Shown here: positions 50,137 to 58,586 of the stretch, in pieces | How the letters are laid out: each line of letters opens with the position of its first letter | Numbering within the stretch: the stretch's first letter is position 1 | Origin: Streptomyces sp. I05A-00742 | GTDB taxonomy: Bacteria; Actinomycetota; Actinomycetes; Streptomycetales; Streptomycetaceae | Direction: 5' to 3' | DNA length: 64,000 nucleotides | Assembly (NCBI RefSeq): GCF_013055795.1 | Contig: NZ_JABETO010000003.1 | Span: forward strand, 1-64,000 | Made by a program: the position numbers and the translations under genes | Notes under the pieces: generated by a model | Told to the model about the DNA's origin: nothing | Seen by the model: only the letters and a program-made list of their open reading frames with translations | The model's database searches: none

Positions 50137-51222
50137 CTAACCCCGCGCCATCTCCTCCTCGACGAGCTGGACGAACGCGTCCACGTTCTCCTCCGTGGTG
50201 TCGAAGGAGCACATCCAGCGGACGTCGCCCGCCGCCTCGTCCCAGAAGTAGAAGCGGTACTGCTTCTGCAGCCGCTCGCTCACCTCGCGCGGCAGCCGCG
50301 CGAAGACCGCGTTGGACTGGACGGGGTGCAGGACCTCGACGCCGTCCACGCCCCGCACGCCCTCGGCCAGGCGGGCGGCCATCGCGTTGGCGTGGGAGGC
50401 GCTGCGCAGCCAGAGGTCGCCCGTCAGCAGGGCCTCGAACTGGACGGAGACGAAACGCATCTTGGAGGCGAGCTGCATCGACAGCTTGCGGAGGTGCTTC
50501 ATCGCCTTGACCGCGCCGGGGTTCAGCACGACGACGCACTCGCCGAACAGCAGACCGTTCTTGGTGCCGCCGAAGGAGAGCAGGTCGACCCCGGCGTCGG
50601 TGGTGAAGGCCCGCAGCGGGACGCCGAGGGTGGCCGCCGCGTTGGCGATGCGCGAGCCGTCGAGGTGGACCTTCATGCCCCGCTCGTGGGCGTGGTCGCA
50701 GATCTCCCGGATCTCCTCCGGGGTGTAGCAGGTGCCCAGTTCGGTGGTCTGGGCGAGGGAGACGACCTGCGGCTGGGCACGGTGCTCGTCGTCCCAGCCC
50801 CATGCCTCGCGGTCGATGAGCTCGGGGGTGAGCTTGCCGTGCGGGGTGGGCACGGTCAGCAGCTTGAGCCCGCCGACGCGCTCGGGCGCGCCGCACTCGT
50901 CGACGTTGATGTGGGCCGAGTCGGCGCAGATCACCGCGCCCCACCGTTCGGTGACCGCCTGGAGGGCGACGACGTTGGCGCCCGTGCCGTTGAAGACGGG
51001 GAACGCCTCGGCGGTGGGCCCGAAGTGGGACCGGAACACATCCTGGAGGTGCGCGGTGTACTCGTCCTCCCCGTACGCGATCTGGTGACCCCCGTTGGCG
51101 AGGGCGAGGGCCGCCAGGACCTCGGGGTGCGCGCCGGCGTAGTTGTCGCTGGCGAAGCCGCGGGCGTGCGGGTCGTGCCGGCGTATCGCGTCGGTCTCGG
51201 TCACGTGTGGGGAGTCAGCCAC
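50137..51222 (-). CDS. Low-specificity L-threonine aldolase/beta-eliminating lyase
   Basis: The 361-residue protein is a fold-type I PLP enzyme: FASDNYAGAHPEVLAALALA at the N-terminus, ICADSAHINVDECGAPERVG, GMKVHLDGSRIANAAATLGV with Asp188 holding the pyridine nitrogen, and the Schiff-base lysine in LLSFGGTKNGLLFGE (Lys221). This family cleaves threonine or allo-threonine to glycine and acetaldehyde. The gene begins at GTG 51222, 22 bases inside the end of the SDR gene, and is the last of the DUF6421-SDR-aldolase unit. The conserved order suggests a shared pathway on a beta-hydroxy amino acid or aldehyde. Confidence 0.9.
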   Translation of the reverse strand: MADSPHVTETDAIRRHDPHARGFASDNYAGAHPEVLAALALANGGHQIAYGEDEYTAHLQDVFRSHFGPTAEAFPVFNGTGANVVALQAVTERWGAVICADSAHINVDECGAPERVGGLKLLTVPTPHGKLTPELIDREAWGWDDEHRAQPQVVSLAQTTELGTCYTPEEIREICDHAHERGMKVHLDGSRIANAAATLGVPLRAFTTDAGVDLLSFGGTKNGLLFGECVVVLNPGAVKAMKHLRKLSMQLASKMRFVSVQFEALLTGDLWLRSASHANAMAARLAEGVRGVDGVEVLHPVQSNAVFARLPREVSERLQKQYRFYFWDEAAGDVRWMCSFDTTEENVDAFVQLVEEEMARG

Positions 51223-51974
51223 AGACGGGTTCCGTTCACTTCCTGGGCGGGCTTTCCCCAGACGCCGACGATGGCCTCGGCCAGGTCCTTGACGTCGGTG
51301 AAGCCCGCGAACTTCGCGTTCGGGCGCTCGGCGCGCATGGCGTCGTGCACCAGTGCCTTGATGATCACTACGGTGGCGGCGGCCGCCGGGGCGCCGCCCG
51401 CCGCGGGGTCGCCGCCGGCCTTGCGGAACGCGTCCCCGAGGGCGAGCGTCCAGGCCTCGGCCGCCGCCTTGGCCGCGGCGTACGCGGCGTTGCCCGCGGT
51501 GGGCTTGCTGGCGCCGGCCGCGCTGATGAGCACGTACCGGCCGTTCCCGCCGCGTGTGAGCGGGCCCTCGAAGGCCAGCGAGGTGTGCTGCACGGTCCTG
51601 ACGAGCAGCTTCTCCAGCAGCTCCCAGTCGGCGAGGTCGGTCTCGGCGAAGGTGGCCGAGCCGCGCCAGCCGCCCACCAGGTGGACCAGGCCGTCGATGC
51701 GCCCGAATTCCTTCTCGGTGCGGTCGGCCCAGGCCCGGGTGGCCTCCAGGTCGAGCAGGTCCACGGTGTCGCCGATGACGGTGGCGCCGCCGTGGGCGTA
51801 GCGGGCCGCGTCCACCGCCTCGGCGAGGCGTGCGGCGTCCGCGTCGGCGGCGACGACCGTCGCCCCCGCCTCGGCCAGCCGCAGCAGTGCCGCCCGGCCC
51901 GCCGGGCCGGCGGCTCCCGCCACCGCCACGACGGCACCGTCCAGCCGGCCGTTGCCATTGGTCGGAGTGCTCAT
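51201..51974 (-). CDS. Short-chain dehydrogenase/reductase (SDR)
   Basis: The 257-residue SDR has the nucleotide-binding loop VAVAGAAGPAGRAALLRLAE (a GxxxGxG variant with Ala/Pro), the Asp of DTVDLLDLEATRAWADR for adenine contact, LVHLVGGWRGSATFAETDLA at the NNAG-like position, and active-site VLISAAGASKPTAGNAAYAA with the Ser and a Tyr-x-x-x-Lys (YAAAK). The start ATG 51974 is preferred because GAGGAGG lies eight bases upstream; a GTG at 52004 that overlaps the DUF6421 stop is also possible. It is the middle gene of a three-gene unit and presumably oxidises or reduces a hydroxy/keto intermediate. Confidence 0.88.
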   Translation of the reverse strand: MSTPTNGNGRLDGAVVAVAGAAGPAGRAALLRLAEAGATVVAADADAARLAEAVDAARYAHGGATVIGDTVDLLDLEATRAWADRTEKEFGRIDGLVHLVGGWRGSATFAETDLADWELLEKLLVRTVQHTSLAFEGPLTRGGNGRYVLISAAGASKPTAGNAAYAAAKAAAEAWTLALGDAFRKAGGDPAAGGAPAAAATVVIIKALVHDAMRAERPNAKFAGFTDVKDLAEAIVGVWGKPAQEVNGTRLWLTPHT

Positions 51975-52000
51975 GGTCGTCGCCTCCTCGTTCCCCTCGC

Positions 52001-53407
52001 TCACGCGGCCACCTTCTCCAGGCTGTCGGCCGTGATGCCCTTGGTCGAGGCGATCACGGTCCGCAGCTTCTTGGCAAGGGCCTCATAGAACATGCTGAGC
52101 GGGAACTCGTCCGGAAGCACGTCGTCCACGAGCTTGCGCGGCGGCAGGCTCAGGTCGAGGGCGTCGGGGCCCTTGGCCCACCGGGATCCGGGGTGGGGAG
52201 CCAGGTACGCCGAGACGAGCTCGTAGGCGGCGAACCAGTGGACGAGCTTGGGGCGGTCGATGCCGTCGCGGTACAGCTTCTCGATCTCGCCGCACAGCTG
52301 GTTGGTGATCTGCGGGGCGCGGTCCCAGTCGATGTGCAGGGTGTTGTCCGTCCAGCGTACGACGTCGTGCCGGTGCAGGTAGGCGAAGAGCAGCTGCCCG
52401 CCGAGGCCGTCGTAGTTGCGCACGCGCTCGCCCGTGACCGGGAAGCGGAACATGCGGTCGAAGAGCACGGCGTACTGCACGTCACGGCCCTGCGTGTAGC
52501 CGTCGGCCTCCAGTTTCACGGCCTCCTTGAAGGCGGTGAGGTCGCAGCGCAGCTCCTCCAGGCCGTACATCCAGAACGGCTGCCGCTGCTTGATCATGAA
52601 GGGGTCGAACGGCAGGTCGCCGTGGCTGTGCGTCCGGTCGTGGATCATGTCCCAGAGGACGAACGCCTGCTGGCAGCGGTGCTGGTCGTCCAGCATGGCG
52701 GCGATGTCGGCGGGGAGCTCCAGGCCGAGGAGGTCCACGGCCGCCTCGGTGACGCGGCGGAAGCGGGCGGCCTCGCGGTCGCAGAAGATGCCGCCCCAGG
52801 TGAAGCGCTCGGGGGCCTCGCGGACGGCGATGGTCTCCGGGAAGAGGACGGCCGAGTTGGTGTCGTAGCCCGCGGTGAAGTCCTCGAAGGTGATGCCGAG
52901 GAAGAGCGGGTTGTCGTAGCGGGTGCGCTCCAGCTCGGAGAGCCATTCGGGCCAGACCAGGCGCAGCACGACCGCTTCGAGGTTGCGGTCCGGGTTGCCG
53001 TTCTGCGTGTACATGGGGAAGACGACCAGGTGCTGACGGCCGTCGGCGCGGCGCTCCGCGGGGCGGAAGGCCAGCAGCGAGTCCAGGAAGTCCGGCACGC
53101 CGAATCCGGAGTCTGCCCATTTGCGCAGGTCGGAGACGAGGGCGGCGTGGTAGTCGGCGTCGTGCGGGAGGAGCGGCGCGAGCTGCTCCACGGCGGCGGC
53201 GACCCGCTCCGTCTCGGCCCGTACGGTCTCCCCCGGCGGCGCGCCGTCGGCGCCGAGGTCGATCGAGCCGTCCGCGGACTGCCACGGACGGATGGTCTCG
53301 ACGGCGTCCTTGAGCTGCTTCCAGGCGGGATGCCCGGTGACGCTCTCCGCGGACGCCGCGGACGTTCCGTCGACGGCTATCGGCCCGGACGCAAGAATTT
53401 CCGTCAT
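52001..53407 (-). CDS. DUF6421 family protein
   Basis: The 468-residue protein belongs to the uncharacterised DUF6421 family, in my judgement from its overall composition and its setting with an SDR and a threonine aldolase. It is soluble and acidic. One segment, LWDMIHDRTHSHGDLPFDPF, has HDxxH (256-260) and a further His262; about 24 residues later comes MYGLEELRCDLTAFKEAVKL with EE at 284-285. This two-part spacing recalls zinc-binding sites of gluzincin peptidases, but the first acidic residue is Asp instead of Glu. The ATG at 53407 begins MTEILASGPIAVDG, with GAGAAGGGG upstream. Its stop overlaps or adjoins the SDR start, so the genes are coupled. Confidence 0.8.
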   Translation of the reverse strand: MTEILASGPIAVDGTSAASAESVTGHPAWKQLKDAVETIRPWQSADGSIDLGADGAPPGETVRAETERVAAAVEQLAPLLPHDADYHAALVSDLRKWADSGFGVPDFLDSLLAFRPAERRADGRQHLVVFPMYTQNGNPDRNLEAVVLRLVWPEWLSELERTRYDNPLFLGITFEDFTAGYDTNSAVLFPETIAVREAPERFTWGGIFCDREAARFRRVTEAAVDLLGLELPADIAAMLDDQHRCQQAFVLWDMIHDRTHSHGDLPFDPFMIKQRQPFWMYGLEELRCDLTAFKEAVKLEADGYTQGRDVQYAVLFDRMFRFPVTGERVRNYDGLGGQLLFAYLHRHDVVRWTDNTLHIDWDRAPQITNQLCGEIEKLYRDGIDRPKLVHWFAAYELVSAYLAPHPGSRWAKGPDALDLSLPPRKLVDDVLPDEFPLSMFYEALAKKLRTVIASTKGITADSLEKVAA

Positions 53408-53619
53408 GACTGCCCCTTCTCGGGAGAACCTGGCGTTAAGACACCGTATCCATGCGCCGTTCTCCTCCTCAAGGGGTGCTGCTGCAAATTATCCTGCGGG
53501 GTCCGGGAGCGGGCCGCTGTTTTTCCTGTCGGACGCTGCCGAATGCGAGCGGTTGCCGGATGGTGAACCTCCGCCTCCGTTCGTTGCGGGGGCGCTGCCG
53601 TCGCCCCCGCCGCGGAGAC

Positions 53620-54177
53620 CTACGGGAGGTCCTTCACCAGCAGCTCGAACTCCAGGTCGTCCCGACGCGGTATGCCGAACCGCTCGTCGCCGTACGGGAA
53701 CGGGCTCATCCGTCCGGTCCGCCGGTAGCCGCGCCGCTCGTACCAGGCGATCAGCTCGTCCCGCTGCCGGATGACCGTCATATGCATCCGCTGTACGCCC
53801 CACTCGGCCCGCGCCACCCGCTCGGCCTCGGCGAGCACCACCTTGCCGAGCCCCGCGCCCTGCGTCGCGGGCCGCACGGCGAACATGCCGAAGTACGCGT
53901 GGTCGCCGCGGTGTTCGATGTGGCAGCAGGCCACGGGGCCGTCGGTGTCCTCCAGCAGCAGCACCCGGCTGCCCTCGGCGGCCACCACGGCACCCACACC
54001 CTCCTCGTCCGTGCGCCGGCCGTCCAGGAGGTCCGCCTCGGTGGTCCACCCGACGCGGCTGGCGTCCCCCCGGTAGGCCGATTCGATCAGCGGGACGAGC
54101 GCGGGGACGTCGGCGGCGGTCGCGGTGCGGATCACCGGTCGGTCCTGGGCGGGGTGTGCGGTCTCCGTGGCTTCCAT
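53620..54177 (-). CDS. GNAT family N-acetyltransferase
   Basis: The 185-residue enzyme is a compact single-domain GNAT: VIRTATAADVPALVPLIESA at the N-terminus, CCHIEHRGDHAYFGMFAVRP leading into beta4, the acetyl-CoA loop RPATQGAGLGKVVL (QGxGxG type), and WYERRGYRRTGRMSPFPYGD at the end. The ATG at 54177 gives METATETAHP-like N-terminal sequence (MEATETAHPAQ). Length is typical. The substrate is unknown. It is divergent from the VOC gene at 54347 with about 170 bases between. Confidence 0.88.
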   Translation of the reverse strand: MEATETAHPAQDRPVIRTATAADVPALVPLIESAYRGDASRVGWTTEADLLDGRRTDEEGVGAVVAAEGSRVLLLEDTDGPVACCHIEHRGDHAYFGMFAVRPATQGAGLGKVVLAEAERVARAEWGVQRMHMTVIRQRDELIAWYERRGYRRTGRMSPFPYGDERFGIPRRDDLEFELLVKDLP

Positions 54178-54346
54178 GGCGTTCCGGGGTTCCTTTCCTC
54201 GGGGTCGTGCGGGGGCGTGCGGGTCCTGCGGGGGGCTGGTGGGCCCTGCCGGCCGGCGGAATGCGGTGGGGGCACGGCGCGATCCGGCGGGCCGCGGGCG
54301 GCCGCTCCCGAGACTAACCGCAGGCGGATGCGTACAGTCGGACGGC

Positions 54347-54739
54347 ATGGTGCACGTACTGAGCAGCAGGGTGTTGCTGAGGCCGACCGATCCGGACCGC
54401 TCCCGGGAGTTCTACGGCGGGGCCCTGGGCCTCGCCGTCCACCGGGAGTTCGGCACCGGGCCCGAGCGCGGCACCGTCTACTTCCTGGGCGGCGGGTTCC
54501 TGGAGCTCTCCGGCCGCTCGGCCGCGCCGCCCGCCCCCGGGCTCTCCCTGTGGCTGCAGGTGGCCGACGCCGCCGCCGCGCACGAGGAGCTGCTGACGCG
54601 CGGTGTGGAGATCCTCCAGCCGCCGGAGCGGATGCCCTGGGGACTGGTGGAGATGTGGATCGCCGATCCCGACGGGGTCCGGATCGTCGTGGTGGAGGTG
54701 CCGGAAGGGCATCCGCTGCGCTACCGCCCCGGTATCTGA
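54347..54739 (+). CDS. VOC (glyoxalase/bleomycin resistance) family protein
   Basis: The 130-residue protein has the paired beta-alpha-beta-beta-beta units of the vicinal-oxygen-chelate fold: VLSSRVLLRPTDPDRSREFY, FLGGGFLELSGRSAAP, LSLWLQVADAAAAHEELLTR, then WGLVEMWIADPDGVRIVVVE with the late Glu/His-type ligand. Members are glyoxalases, dioxygenases or drug-binding resistance proteins; nothing in the neighbourhood selects among these. The ATG at 54347 has only a weak upstream GGACGG. DUF5134 follows on the same strand after about 155 bases. Confidence 0.88.
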   Translation: MVHVLSSRVLLRPTDPDRSREFYGGALGLAVHREFGTGPERGTVYFLGGGFLELSGRSAAPPAPGLSLWLQVADAAAAHEELLTRGVEILQPPERMPWGLVEMWIADPDGVRIVVVEVPEGHPLRYRPGI

Positions 54740-54895
54740 GGGCCCCGGGATCCGAGGGCGGTCATCCGGCGTTCCCGCCGTGCAGGGCGCACATCCGCGC
54801 CATCGCACTCTCTCCGTGCGCCCGTGCGCTCCCGTACGACCCTCCCGACGCGGGCATCCTGCCCAGGGGGGCGTAGGCCGGGAGGTGTGAGAGAG

Positions 54896-55531
54896 GTGCA
54901 CGGACCGCCACTGGTCGGGTGGCTGCTGGTGGCGGTGGGTACCGCGACGGGGGTGTACTGCCTGCACCGGGCCCGGTCCGGCGGGGCGGGAGAGCGCGGG
55001 GCGGCCCGGGGCGACGCGCTGATGGGGCTCGGTATGGCCGCCATGGCGGTGCCGGTGGCGACGCCGGCGGTGGCCCGGCCGTGGGGAGCGGTGCTGTTCG
55101 CCGCGGTGTTCGGTGCCGCGGGGCTGCACGCGCTGGTCCTGGCCCGGCGCCGCGCCGACTCCCACCATCTGCACCACGCGGTGGGAGCGTTCGCGATGGT
55201 CTACATGGCGCTCGCCATGACCGGCACATCCGCCACCGGCCACGGCGGCGGGCACCGGCCGGCCGGGACGCCGCTGCTGACGGGGCTGTTGCTGGTCTAC
55301 TTCGCGGTGTACGTGGTACGGACGCTCGCGGCGATCGTGCCGGTGCCGGCCGCGCTGCCCGGAGAGCCGGCCTGGCGGAGCCGCGCCGCCACCGGTGCCG
55401 CCAGTGCCACCGGGGCTTCCGGTGCCTCCGGGACGGGCGGGCCGTCGCCGGTGCGCGGCCGGGCGGAGCTCACCGGCGCGTGCCGGGTTTCCATGGGGAT
55501 AGGGATGCTGGCGATGCTGCTGACCATGTGA
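54896..55531 (+). CDS. DUF5134 membrane protein
   Basis: The 211-residue protein has about six membrane helices (LVGWLLVAVGTATGVYCL, ALMGLGMAAMAVPVATPA, LFAAVFGAAGLHALVLAR, VGAFAMVYMALAMTGTS, LLTGLLLVYFAVYVVRTLAA, MGIGMLAMLLTM). A His-rich loop (ADSHHLHHAVGAF) and another (GHGGGHR) could bind copper or heme. DUF5134 proteins of actinomycetes are often found near M56 peptidases and copper genes. I chose GTG 54896, ten bases after GGAGG; a GTG at 54887 is too close. The M56 peptidase gene follows on the same strand. Confidence 0.85.
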   Translation: MHGPPLVGWLLVAVGTATGVYCLHRARSGGAGERGAARGDALMGLGMAAMAVPVATPAVARPWGAVLFAAVFGAAGLHALVLARRRADSHHLHHAVGAFAMVYMALAMTGTSATGHGGGHRPAGTPLLTGLLLVYFAVYVVRTLAAIVPVPAALPGEPAWRSRAATGAASATGASGASGTGGPSPVRGRAELTGACRVSMGIGMLAMLLTM

Positions 55532-55672
55532 GGGGCGGGTGGGGCGCCGGGAGCGGGCCCGTATTCAAGGGGCGTGGGCCGGACCACTGCACGCCGGGCC
55601 GCGGTGCCACTACTGTCTGACCCAGCACAGGATCCCACGCTGCCGTGGACGACTCCGAGGGAAGGCACACCC

Positions 55673-56611
55673 ATGCTCGTCCCGCTCGCGCTGCTGGCCG
55701 TCGGCGCGCTGCTCGCGTCGTTGGCGCCCCGCGTCCTGGCCCGCGCCGACTGGCCCGACCGCGAGCCCGTGCTGGCCCTGTGGGTGTGGCAATGCGTCGT
55801 GGCCGCCGTGCTGTTGTGCTGCGTGCTCGCCATGGCGCTGAGCGCCGCCGCGGCCTGGGAGGCCGTGCGCGGCAACGTCTTCGCCCCCGCTCCGAGCGGC
55901 GTCGTCGAGGCCTACGCCCTCGGCGGTTACGGCTCCCTCGCCGCTCCCCTGGCCACCGTCCTCGCCTGCGGCGCCGTCTGGACCGCCGCCATGCTGACCC
56001 GGGAGATCCGCGGCGCCCGGGCCCGGCGGCGGCAGCGCCGCGCCGCCCTCCTCGTCCGCTCGCCGCGGCTGCCCGGCGAGGAGCCCGGCGGCGACCGGCT
56101 CGTCCTGCTGGAGTCCCAGCGTCCGGACGCCTGGCTGCTGCGCGGCGGCCCCTCCCCGCAGTTGGTGATCACCACCGGTGCGCTGCGGCGGCTCGACGAC
56201 TCCCAGCTCGACGCTCTGCTGGCGCATGAGCAGGGGCATGTGCGGGCCCGGCACGACTGGTTGCTCCACTGCTCCTCCGCTCTCGCCAACGGCTTCCCCC
56301 AGGTGCCCGTCTTCGCCGCCTTCCGTGACCGGGTGCATCACCTCGTCGAGCTCGCCGCCGACGATATGGCCTCCCGGCGCTTCGGGCGTCTCACCACCGC
56401 CCTCGCCCTCATCGAACTCAACGAGGACCGGGGGGTGTTCGACCCCTGCGTCCGCCGCATGTCCCAGCTTCCCGGCCGCGTCGACCGGCTTCTGGCGCCC
56501 TCCCCTCGGCTCACGCCCGCCCGGCGGTTGCGGCTGACCGCTGCGGCGGCGCTCGTGCCGTTCGTGCCGGTGGTCGTGACCTTCGTGCCGGGGCTGCGGG
56601 CGCTGGGGTAG
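55673..56611 (+). CDS. M56 family metallopeptidase (BlaR1/MecR1-like)
   Basis: The 312-residue protein has three or four N-terminal membrane helices, a cytoplasmic zinc peptidase domain and a final membrane segment. The zinc site is HEQGH (185-189) with ELAADDMA (Glu226, Asp230) as the third ligand motif. The extracellular penicillin-binding sensor of BlaR1 is absent. The usual BlaI/CopY-type repressor gene is not adjacent. The ATG at 55673 is preceded by GAGGGAAGG. With DUF5134 upstream this may be a membrane-stress or copper-response unit; the substrate is unknown. Confidence 0.9.
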   Translation: MLVPLALLAVGALLASLAPRVLARADWPDREPVLALWVWQCVVAAVLLCCVLAMALSAAAAWEAVRGNVFAPAPSGVVEAYALGGYGSLAAPLATVLACGAVWTAAMLTREIRGARARRRQRRAALLVRSPRLPGEEPGGDRLVLLESQRPDAWLLRGGPSPQLVITTGALRRLDDSQLDALLAHEQGHVRARHDWLLHCSSALANGFPQVPVFAAFRDRVHHLVELAADDMASRRFGRLTTALALIELNEDRGVFDPCVRRMSQLPGRVDRLLAPSPRLTPARRLRLTAAAALVPFVPVVVTFVPGLRALG

Positions 56612-56702
56612 GCGCCTGCGGCGGGCTGTGTCCCGGTCCCGCCCTTTCACCGTTTCTGCGGGGAGTGCCCCGCGCCCCCTTGAAACCGCGCTCCGCGCGG
56701 TT

Positions 56703-56751
56703 GTCCTCAAACGCCGGACGGGCTGAATCAGCCCATCCGGCGATTGAGGAC
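56703..56751. repeat. Dispersed Streptomyces intergenic palindrome
   Basis: GTCCTCAA-ACGCCGGACGGGCT and AGCCC-ATCCGGCG-ATTGAGGAC form a long imperfect hairpin. Near-identical copies occur in intergenic regions throughout many Streptomyces genomes. Here it separates the convergent M56 and 56769 genes and may terminate both. Confidence 0.8.
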
Positions 56752-56768
56752 GAGCGGCGAAGCCGCAC

Positions 56769-57473
56769 TCAACAAGCCGCCGTCAACTCCCCGATCCGCT
56801 CCGGAAAGTCAGGCTGAGGCAACGGCAGATCGACCTCGTCGACGAACCCGAGCGCATCGGGAACGTAAGCGATCACCGCGGTGGCCGCGGGAGAGAACCC
56901 CTCCCCCTCCCGCAAACCGTCCAGCATCTGGAGCGCCATGTTGAGATCGTTCCGGTCGATCTCCTCGGGAGTCTCGGGCATGAGGGACTCCAGCCCCGCC
57001 TGCCGCCGCCAGAGCTCCGCCTCGCGCCGCTCCCCGAGCGCCATGTGGTGCAGGTAGAGGCAGCAGGCCGCCCCGGTGTCGTCGGCGCCGGCGCCGAACT
57101 GCCACCAGAAGCGGGCGCTGTCCTCACGGTCGGCGAGCTGGAGGACGCAGCCGAGGACGAGGGCGCCCTCGGGTTCCAGCAGGCGGTCGGCGAGGAGGGT
57201 GCCGAGCTTGTGGAGGTCGTGGGCGACGACGGTCTTGCAGAGGCTGCGGAGTTGCCGGTAGAAGGCGCGGTGGGGAAGGTAGTTGCGCTGGGCGGCGCGC
57301 ACGGCCGCGGTGCGCGCGGGCTCCATCTGGTCGTCGAAGAACAGGGCGCCGTGCCACATGCGCTCGGTGAGCCGGACGGCGAGCCGTGCCTCGGCCCGCT
57401 CGATCTCGGCGCTCGGGTAGGGGCACCGGTCGAGTCGGGCCTTGGCCAGCACGTGGTCGAGTGTTCCGGTCAC
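56769..57473 (-). CDS. Uncharacterised helical protein coupled to a sigma factor, 234 aa
   Basis: The protein starts at GTG 57473 (TGTLDHVLAKARLDRCPYPS), overlapping the stop of the sigma-factor gene by four bases (GTGA). It is all-helical in appearance, with repeated Arg/Ala/Leu segments (RRYLPHRAFYRQLRSL-like, ACCLYLHHMALGERREAEL), without a zinc or anti-sigma signature. The coupling and position suggest a regulator or effector of the sigma factor. I do not know of a named domain. Its C-terminus is acidic. It is convergent with the M56 gene. Confidence 0.75.
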   Translation of the reverse strand: MTGTLDHVLAKARLDRCPYPSAEIERAEARLAVRLTERMWHGALFFDDQMEPARTAAVRAAQRNYLPHRAFYRQLRSLCKTVVAHDLHKLGTLLADRLLEPEGALVLGCVLQLADREDSARFWWQFGAGADDTGAACCLYLHHMALGERREAELWRRQAGLESLMPETPEEIDRNDLNMALQMLDGLREGEGFSPAATAVIAYVPDALGFVDEVDLPLPQPDFPERIGELTAAC

Positions 57474-58021
57474 CGGTGCTCCTCTTCTCTCTCCAGTCCG
57501 AGCGCGTCGTGCAGGCGGTGGCGGGCGTGCCGGGCGGTGGAGCGCACCCCGCCCTCGGTGATGCCCATGATGTCGGCGGTCTCCCGGACGCTGTAGCCGA
57601 GGCAGTAGTGCAGGACGATGACGTCGTGCTGGCGCGCCGGCAGGGCGCAGATCGCCTTGTAGACGGACAGGCTCTGTTCGAGCTCGCCGATGGGGTCGAC
57701 GGCGTGCCGCAGGGCGGTGGTCTCGAAGGCCGCGGTGTCGATGACGGTCGGGCGCCTGCCGCGCGCCCGGGCGCAGTCGATCGTCCGGTGTCTGACGACC
57801 GCCCAGGCGTAGGCGTTGGGGTTCTCGGTTCTGAGGACCTCGCTCCAGGTGAAGTACAGGTCCTCGAACGCCTGGTCCACGGCCTCTTCCGCGTCGTGGC
57901 GGTTGCCGAGGTAGAGCTCGGCCCAGTGCACATAGGCGGCGCGGTAGAGCTGGTGGAACGCCCGGTAGTCGGCGGGCAGTCCGGTCACGGGAAACGTACT
58001 CGCTCGGGAGGGTGCCGTCAC
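57470..58021 (-). CDS. RNA polymerase sigma factor (ECF-like)
   Basis: The 183-residue protein has region 2 (YLGNRHDAEEAVDQAFEDLY, NPNAYAWAVVRHRTIDCARA) and region 4 (ALPARQHDVIVLHYCLGYSV, RETADIMGITEGGVRSTARH). Length and domain order match small extracytoplasmic-function sigma factors. It starts at GTG 58021, overlapping the stop of the 54-residue ORF by four bases, and its stop overlaps the downstream 234-residue gene. It would direct transcription of a small regulon, probably including its own promoter upstream of 58182. Confidence 0.88.
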   Translation of the reverse strand: MTAPSRASTFPVTGLPADYRAFHQLYRAAYVHWAELYLGNRHDAEEAVDQAFEDLYFTWSEVLRTENPNAYAWAVVRHRTIDCARARGRRPTVIDTAAFETTALRHAVDPIGELEQSLSVYKAICALPARQHDVIVLHYCLGYSVRETADIMGITEGGVRSTARHARHRLHDALGLEREEEHR

Positions 58022-58182
58022 CTTTCGCCTCCCCGCCGCCGGCGCGGGCCGCGGCGCAGTTCGCTGATGCCGATGCGGACACCGGCGGCCGCGGCGCGGC
58101 GCAGCAGGGCGAGGGCGTCGCTGCCGAAGACGCGTGCGAAGACCGCCGCGCTCAACAGGTCGGCCGTGTGATGTGGGTTCAC
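58018..58182 (-). CDS. Small protein, 54 aa, coupled to the sigma factor
   Basis: The product begins NPHHTADLLSAAVFARVFGS after a GTG at 58182 and ends with the very basic GISELRRGPRRRRGGER. A GGAGG lies about 12 bases before the start. Its TGA overlaps the sigma-factor GTG. A short amphipathic helix followed by an Arg-rich tail could bind RNA polymerase or membrane; this is speculation. The precise overlap makes it likely to be a real gene despite its size. Confidence 0.6.
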   Translation of the reverse strand: MNPHHTADLLSAAVFARVFGSDALALLRRAAAAGVRIGISELRRGPRRRRGGER

Positions 58183-58586
58183 GGACTGGTGGTCCCTCCG
58201 GTCGTTTCGATCATGAACCGGGCGCGGCGGCCGCTCCCGGATCCGCCGTGCCGCAGGGGAGGCGTCGCGGTGGCGCGCCCTCTTCCCCCTTCGCCGGTAA
58301 TGGCGTTCCGCACGGGGGTTTTGTGCATCGGACCAACGTAAAGTCTTACGGAAGGTTTCAGTCCGGTTACTGTCCGCCAGCCACGTAGGTGACATAAATC
58401 GAAAACATGCGGCATTGGATCCTCCGGATGCCCCTCCCGACCCGGGTGATCCTGAGTAGGGTGTGGCTTACTGCCGGTGAGCTTCCGATCACCCGACGGG
58501 GTTCGATCACCCGAGGGGTCCGGTGGGCGTACGGCACGGGCGAGTTGCGCGATTCCCGATTTGTTGCGACAGGGTGGCAGGTGAGC
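58183..58586. other. 404 bp divergent promoter region
   Basis: The region between the 54-residue gene and the 58587 gene contains an AT-richer patch (58315-58410, GTAAAGTCTTACGGAAGG) where the sigma operon promoter probably lies. It also has a short direct repeat of CGATCACCCGA near 58487 and 58503. An open frame leading into the 58587 gene starts earlier (58407), but its codon use changes at 58587. Confidence 0.5.

Noticed and set aside
55600..55672. BlaI-type operator before the M56 gene
   Set aside because: The ACTACTGTCTGA region looks vaguely similar, but no TACA-N-TGTA dyad is present and no BlaI gene is adjacent.
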